The notes under the pieces were generated by a model. The model searched no databases. It was not told where the DNA came from and was given only the letters and a program-made list of their open reading frames with translations. Shown one piece after another: positions 59,682-64,000 of a DNA stretch of 64,000 nt. The stretch is from contig CAYUWG010000003.1 in the NCBI GenBank assembly GCA_964448285.1, positions 1 through 64,000 of the forward strand, given 5' to 3'. The stretch comes from CAYUWG01 sp964448285. GTDB taxonomy: Bacteria > Bacteroidota > Ignavibacteria > SZUA-365. Numbering within the stretch: position 1 is the first letter of the stretch; each line of letters begins with the position of its first letter. The position numbers and the translations under genes are program-made.

Positions 59682-60698
59682 CTATCCGTGATCTGAGATT
59701 TTTTCGCCTCGTTCCATTCGCTCGATGATCTGGTCGGCGAGCGCTTTGATATATCCCGGATGATCGTTGAGCGCCGGCATGACGTGAAAGTTCTCGATAC
59801 CCGCATGGGTCGCCTCTTTGCGGAGTTCGATGTTCAGTTCATGCAGCGTCTCGATGTGTTCGGTGACGAACGCGATCGGGATCACGAGCAAATCCCTGAC
59901 TCCGGTCGATGCAAGCTCCACGGTCTTCACAACGGTGTTCGGTTCGAGCCATTTCGCCGGACCCACTTTGCTCTGAAAACTCAAATGATACGGCAAGTCG
60001 CGGCCGCGTACGTCCATCACCGCTTCCATCGTTTCCCTGATCTGGTGCGAATACGGGTCGCCTTCTTCCACGAACGAGACGGGCGTTCCGTGCGCGCTGA
60101 ACAGCAGTGTCACGTTGCGCCGCCGTTCTTCCGGGAAGAGCCGCAATCCCTCATCGATACGCGCGTCGATCGCTGCGATGTATTCGGCGTGACGCGGGTA
60201 AGCCTTCACGCTCTTCACTTTGAATGCATGGTTCCCTCTTTCGCGATGAAGATCACGCCACGTTTTGAAGCACGAACCGGAGGTCGTCTTCGAGTAATGC
60301 GGGTAAAGCGGCATGAGGAAGACGTGCGTGAATCGCGCCCGGTGAAGATTCTCCATCGCTTCATGGATGAACGGATGCCAGTAACTGAAACCGACTTCGA
60401 CACGCACGCGCAGTGCCGTGCCGTAACGACCCGCCAACGCGGACTCCAGCGCTTTCGCCTGATCCCACGACAGCTCTGCGATAGGCGACTTTCCGCCGAT
60501 CATCGCATAGTTCTGCACGACGGTTTTCGAACGCACCTTCGCGATGAGCCATGCCAATGGCCTCCGCGCAAACTCCATCGGCCCGAATGAAATGATCTCG
60601 CGATCGTTGAAAAGATTCTGCAGGAACGGTCGCACTGCATCGAGCGAGGTTGGGCCTCCCATGTTCAACAGCACGATTCCGAGGTTATCGATTTTCAT
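59682..60698 (-). CDS. hemH: Ferrochelatase
   Basis: 338 residues from the ATG at 60698, nine bases after the preceding stop; the upstream in-frame TTG is less likely. Inserts iron into protoporphyrin (or coproporphyrin). Visible: VLLNMGGPTSLDAV at the N-terminus, the metal-binding His203 in LFSAHGTPV, FQSKVGPAKWLEPNT, and IPIAFVTEHIETLHELNIE with the conserved Glu. The last residues (ISDHG) are encoded by a stretch that looks like intergenic repeat DNA next to the four-helix gene, so the native C-terminus may have been replaced. Confidence 0.95.
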   Translation of the reverse strand: MKIDNLGIVLLNMGGPTSLDAVRPFLQNLFNDREIISFGPMEFARRPLAWLIAKVRSKTVVQNYAMIGGKSPIAELSWDQAKALESALAGRYGTALRVRVEVGFSYWHPFIHEAMENLHRARFTHVFLMPLYPHYSKTTSGSCFKTWRDLHRERGNHAFKVKSVKAYPRHAEYIAAIDARIDEGLRLFPEERRRNVTLLFSAHGTPVSFVEEGDPYSHQIRETMEAVMDVRGRDLPYHLSFQSKVGPAKWLEPNTVVKTVELASTGVRDLLVIPIAFVTEHIETLHELNIELRKEATHAGIENFHVMPALNDHPGYIKALADQIIERMERGEKISDHG

Positions 60699-60707
60699 CA
60701 GCAACCA

Positions 60708-61865
60708 TTATGCAAGCAGTTTCCGCAGGCGGCGCAACCCTTCCTGAAGCGTTTCCGGTTGAAGCAAAAGACTGAGCACGAAGAGGTTGTGTTCTTCGAA
60801 ATCGTAGAAGAAGCCCGGATGGACGAGCACGTGTTCGCGTTCGAGCACGGCAAGAGCGAAGCGCTCATCTTTCTCATCGATTTGAACGACCGCCGACCAG
60901 CCGCCTTCGACGGGAAACACGGATGCGTTTCCATCCAGCATGTCGCAGACGATCTGGTGATTCATCCGGCAGCGGTCGCGGATTTGCTCCTGCATACGGT
61001 TGCGGATACCGAACAACTCCGGCAGAGCACATTGAACGGGTGTGCCGACCGAGAGATAGGTATCCGCGATGAGGTCGAGTCCGGCGCGGGCTTCTGCGGC
61101 AAGGGGTTCGGGCCCTCGCGTGATGATCCAACCGAGTTTGATCTGCGGCAGGGCTAAGGATTTCGAAAGTCCGTTCAACACGAAGACCATCGCTTCATCG
61201 GCTCCTTCCAGTGCGGACGCAGGTTCGAAGCCGGGGTCGAAGCGATAGTCGAAGAACACTTCATCGACGACGAGAGGAACGGAGCGCCGGTCGCTCAGTG
61301 CGGCCATACGCTCGCGTTCTTCGCGCGTCACGTACGAGCCTGTCGGATTGTTCGGATTGATGAGCACGAGTGCGCGCGTGCGGTCGGTAATCTGCTCTTC
61401 GATGGATTCGAAATCGATGCGCCACACTCCCCGGTCATTCGCGAGTGCGTAGTGATCGAGTTCTACTTTTTCCATTGCTGCGAGAAACTCCAACAGCGGA
61501 TACGCCGGCCGGGGAACGAGCACGCGGTCACCCGGGTCGCAGAGCAACTTGAAGAGCCACGAGTACCCTTCGCTCGTGCTCGAAGTGAGATGGATATGGT
61601 CGGGCGGGATGATGATTCCGCTATCGGCATAGTAGCGCGATACAGCTTCGCGCGCGGAGAGCATGCCTCGTGGCAACGGCTCGTAACGAACGATCTCAGG
61701 CGTCGCAAGTGCGCGGCGGATGCGCTCGACGGGAAAGCTCAAGCCAACCTTCGTCGGATTCGAGACGGTCAGGTCGATGATCTCGAAGCCGTCCTGCCGC
61801 TTGCGCTGGAGGAGCTTGGTCAATTCATTCGGCAGTGTATCCCATTGAAGTCGGGAGGAAAACAT
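60708..61865 (-). CDS. PLP-dependent aminotransferase, class I/II
   Basis: 385 residues. Fold-type I aminotransferase with INPNNPTG (Asn172), VVDEVFFDY (Asp201), the Schiff-base Lys235 in NGLSKSLALPQIKLGW, and a YEPLPRG active-site loop. It resembles aspartate-type and MalY/PatB-like enzymes without a decisive marker. First gene of the minus-strand cluster with hemH nine bases downstream, but no heme step is known to need it; cotranscription may be incidental. Confidence 0.9.
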   Translation of the reverse strand: MFSSRLQWDTLPNELTKLLQRKRQDGFEIIDLTVSNPTKVGLSFPVERIRRALATPEIVRYEPLPRGMLSAREAVSRYYADSGIIIPPDHIHLTSSTSEGYSWLFKLLCDPGDRVLVPRPAYPLLEFLAAMEKVELDHYALANDRGVWRIDFESIEEQITDRTRALVLINPNNPTGSYVTREERERMAALSDRRSVPLVVDEVFFDYRFDPGFEPASALEGADEAMVFVLNGLSKSLALPQIKLGWIITRGPEPLAAEARAGLDLIADTYLSVGTPVQCALPELFGIRNRMQEQIRDRCRMNHQIVCDMLDGNASVFPVEGGWSAVVQIDEKDERFALAVLEREHVLVHPGFFYDFEEHNLFVLSLLLQPETLQEGLRRLRKLLA

Positions 61866-61923
61866 GTGTGAAAATACGAAAGCCCTTGCGCTCTGTCCTC
61901 ATGCCGTGGTCACGATCCAACTC

Positions 61924-63084
61924 TTATCGAATGTGCGCTGAGAATGAACCGGTGACTCCGATGAGAAATGCTCTTCGCATCGAACCTGAAGATGCACGAT
62001 GGAACGAAAGCCCGACGTGTTCGGAGAGGTATCGAAGGAGCGCACTGTCGGTGTGTGATGCGGCGAGTTTGAATGCGCCGCTCAGATGCAGCGAAAAGGC
62101 ATACGTCGGTTCCATGCGCCAGAAGTAAGTGTTACGCAAACTGCCCGTTGCAAACCCGACGAGTTCCAGTACCGTGAATCGCCAGCCCTTATGAATCGAC
62201 ACGGTATTGTCCGCCTTCCCTCGCACCACGTTTTCCCACACCTTCATTTCGCCGGAAGGAGTTCGATACGTAACGCCTGTCCCTACCAAGTAACGCAGCA
62301 GCAATGCGCGCGCGTCCTGTTCATACTCGAAGGAAGCAAGCTCGATTTCATACGAGCCGCTTCTCGCGTTCAAACCGGCCTTCATGGCGATACCCATTGT
62401 CGCGGTGCGTTCTAATGCATGCGCGACGTCGGAAGAGAGGAACTGCGCTGAATACCCTATCGATGCATGTGCAAACGGCGTGAACGTATCCCGCTCGATC
62501 CAAGCAAGGAGCGGTACGGACAAAAGAAAGCCATAGTCGTATGAACCGATTCCGGTTTCATCTCTTCGTATCTCAGAATCCGAGCGGTAGGTATATCCGG
62601 ACGAGTGAAATCCCATGCCAGCATGAAGGCGAATCTGCTTCCATTCAGAGCCGAAGCTGAAAGCGAATGAATGATGTTCTTCGAGCCATGCTGTTTCGTG
62701 TCCCGGTTCTTCCCGCCATTCAAGCTCAGACGACATGGAGCGGTACGCCAATCCGACGTCGATGGGGAAAGCCTCGAACCAACCATCGAACCGATACGCT
62801 GCACTGGCGACGAAGGCCGAGGCTCCTGTGAATCGATTGTTGCGGTCGAATGCAAGCTCCGGCCTGTCGTGAAATCCCAGAGAGATAAAGCCACCCGCTG
62901 CGCCATTCCCTGCATGCGCGGGATTCAGAAAAGGGAGAAACGGATCATGCGAGAATGACGCGACGCCGGCTCCTCCCATTCCCAGGATTTGCGGAGAAGG
63001 AGGATTCACAAAAGCATCGTAGTTGAAAGAAGACTGCGCGCGGCAGACGGTAAGTGAAGCAAGGATGACAATGAGATGCTTCAT
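61924..63084 (-). CDS. PorV/FadL-like outer-membrane protein
   Basis: 386 residues from the ATG at 63084, which begins a signal peptide (KHLIVILASLTVCRAQ); the frame is open 19 codons further upstream. The mature start PSPQILGMGGAGVASFSHDP followed by FLPFLNPA is the signature opening of PorV/PorQ and UPF0164-type barrels, and alternating amphipathic strands follow to the C-terminus. PorV-like proteins are shuttle or acceptor components of the T9SS, which fits the T9SS cargo genes in this window. PorQ or a general OM transporter is an alternative. Confidence 0.8.
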   Translation of the reverse strand: MKHLIVILASLTVCRAQSSFNYDAFVNPPSPQILGMGGAGVASFSHDPFLPFLNPAHAGNGAAGGFISLGFHDRPELAFDRNNRFTGASAFVASAAYRFDGWFEAFPIDVGLAYRSMSSELEWREEPGHETAWLEEHHSFAFSFGSEWKQIRLHAGMGFHSSGYTYRSDSEIRRDETGIGSYDYGFLLSVPLLAWIERDTFTPFAHASIGYSAQFLSSDVAHALERTATMGIAMKAGLNARSGSYEIELASFEYEQDARALLLRYLVGTGVTYRTPSGEMKVWENVVRGKADNTVSIHKGWRFTVLELVGFATGSLRNTYFWRMEPTYAFSLHLSGAFKLAASHTDSALLRYLSEHVGLSFHRASSGSMRRAFLIGVTGSFSAHIR

Positions 63085-63233
63085 GCGGAAGTATTGCGAA
63101 TTCCAAGATGGCATCAAATGCGCACACTGCCGGAGATGCATCAGAGTATGAGAACGGTTGGATTTACTCTACGATCGAATCTGCACGATGAACATTTCAT
63201 TGCTTCAATCAGAGAGAGTATTTTTCGAGAGCG

Positions 63234-63608
63234 ATGAGCCAAGATCTTTCAGCACGTTTTCACTCACTTCGATTCTCGGTCACACTATTGATCCTGCTTT
63301 GTCTCTTTGGATCAATGATCGTGAACTGCGATGAGGCGCTTCCTTCGAAGATGAATGAACAGCAGAATTCCTGCTGCTCATCGACGGAGCCTGAACGAGA
63401 CACTTCATCGGAGCATAGTGAAGAATCAGCCTGTGCGTTTCCCTGCTGGTCTTGCAACTGCCCGACACGAATCACCTTAACGCTCTCTCCCGCTTCAAGT
63501 ATTCTCGCTCTCACTGAGACGGCGACCCTTCCCATAGAAGATTTTCTTTTCAACTCCAGTATCGATCCTACCGGATTTTTCCACCCTCCGAGAATCGGGC
63601 ACTCCTGA
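63234..63608 (+). CDS. Small Cys-rich membrane-anchored protein before a TonB receptor
   Basis: 124 residues. An N-terminal hydrophobic segment (FSVTLLILLCLFGSMIVNC) leads into a mature part with a Cys cluster (NSCCSSTE, ACAFPCWSCNCP) and a C-terminal FFHPPRIGHS. Small Cys/His-rich proteins with such HPP ends often precede TonB receptors or efflux systems for metal ions in Bacteroidota; that link is inferred. The next gene starts 40 bases downstream. Confidence 0.68.
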   Translation: MSQDLSARFHSLRFSVTLLILLCLFGSMIVNCDEALPSKMNEQQNSCCSSTEPERDTSSEHSEESACAFPCWSCNCPTRITLTLSPASSILALTETATLPIEDFLFNSSIDPTGFFHPPRIGHS

Positions 63609-63648
63609 CCCATTCCACTTTTTTCCACTTTCTTTCAGGAGAATCTTT

Positions 63649-64000
63649 ATGAAACTGACAGGCATTATGCTTGCCGTTTTTCTCATGGCTTTATCTCATG
63701 AAGTCACCGCACAGCGTGTCCGTGGAAAGGTCACCGATGCGGATGGGGCGCCATTATCGAATGTCAACATCCTTCTTCAAGGAACGCAGCGCGGAACGGC
63801 GACGAACGATCGCGGCGCTTTCAACATCGAGATGTCGTCTTCTGCGCGAACACTCATCTTCAGTCACGTCGCCTATGAACCTGACACGATAACGGTTCTC
63901 GGCGATACCGTTCTTACCATAACGCTGAACAAAGCGCGAACGACCGAGACCGTCGAAGTCACCGGCAATCGGCCTTCGACCTACATCGCGAACAGCGCTA
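63649..64000 (+). CDS. TonB-dependent receptor, 5' part (cut by window edge)
   Basis: 117 codons are visible. AGGAG precedes the ATG. Signal peptide TGIMLAVFLMALSHEVTAQ. A carboxypeptidase-regulatory-like domain follows (RVRGKVTDADGAPLSNVNIL...RGTATNDRGAFNI), then the linker into the plug (TTETVEVTGNRPS). This is the usual N-terminus of SusC/CirA-like outer-membrane receptors in Bacteroidota. The Cys-rich neighbour suggests a metal or metal-complex substrate, but this cannot be decided here. Confidence 0.9.
   Translation, partial: MKLTGIMLAVFLMALSHEVTAQRVRGKVTDADGAPLSNVNILLQGTQRGTATNDRGAFNIEMSSSARTLIFSHVAYEPDTITVLGDTVLTITLNKARTTETVEVTGNRPSTYIANSA

Overview
The window looks like a chromosome segment from the Bacteroidota/Chlorobiota (FCB) group, most likely an Ignavibacteria- or Kapabacteria-like lineage. 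The reasons are four secreted proteins with type IX secretion (T9SS) C-terminal sorting domains (NxPNPF...GxYxYRL type), a PorE-like and a PorV-like envelope protein, many Cys-anchored lipoproteins and a TonB-dependent receptor at the right edge. The lineage is inferred from protein families only. Base composition looks moderate over most of the window. The leftmost 2.2 kb is visibly much richer in G+C.

Layout. 1-2227 (-) is a 3'-truncated type I restriction-modification methyltransferase (hsdM). 2495-5110 (+) is a compact lysine/diaminopimelate operon, dapE-like/dapB/dapA, followed by a GNAT acetyltransferase. 5614-8060 (-) holds a LmbE-type deacetylase, a PLP aminotransferase and a cupin. 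8253-14642 (+) is a giant repetitive T9SS-exported protein: seven SBBP propeller units, eight copies of one Cys-paired Ig-like repeat and about nine of a second. 14896-19180 carries small secreted proteins, a MORN-repeat protein, a YncE-like propeller and an M28 peptidase. 19460-24400 (-) is an apparent five-gene small-molecule cluster: methyltransferase, cysteine-desulfurase-like enzyme, PP-loop ATPase, membrane protein and NodU/CmcH carbamoyltransferase. 24774-25919 (+) is a DUF4143-type ATPase, followed by two related hairpins. 26239-36884 (+) is a run of envelope genes, ending in a tightly packed six-gene unit with a PorE-like lipoprotein and an unusual membrane-anchored PhnD-like binding protein. 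37230-46722 (+) holds a trypsin-like protease, an outer-membrane protein and several secreted or lipoprotein genes. 46793-56009 (-) is an unusual five-gene locus: a possible sigma-like regulator, a zinc-type anti-sigma-like protein, and three tandem paralogues that each combine a Lon-like Ser/Lys domain, one membrane helix and an FG-GAP-like domain. 56428-57552 (+) is a propeller lipoprotein. 57719-61865 (-) is a heme-linked cluster (aminotransferase, hemH, four-helix protein, hemY). 61924-64000 has a PorV-like protein, a small Cys-rich protein and the start of a TonB-dependent receptor.

Most interesting: a conserved element, CTGCAAAAC-N7-CCGGA-GGTATA (12 bases between GCAAAAC and GGTATA in all copies), occurs upstream of the trypsin-like gene, upstream of the outer-membrane protein gene, upstream of a degenerate locus at 40.8 kb, and directly upstream of the anti-sigma-like gene at 54.9 kb. 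It looks like a shared promoter or operator linking the regulator/Lon-like locus to an envelope regulon.

I saw no rRNA, tRNA, CRISPR array, transposase or integrase. Functions of many secreted proteins rest on domain architecture only.
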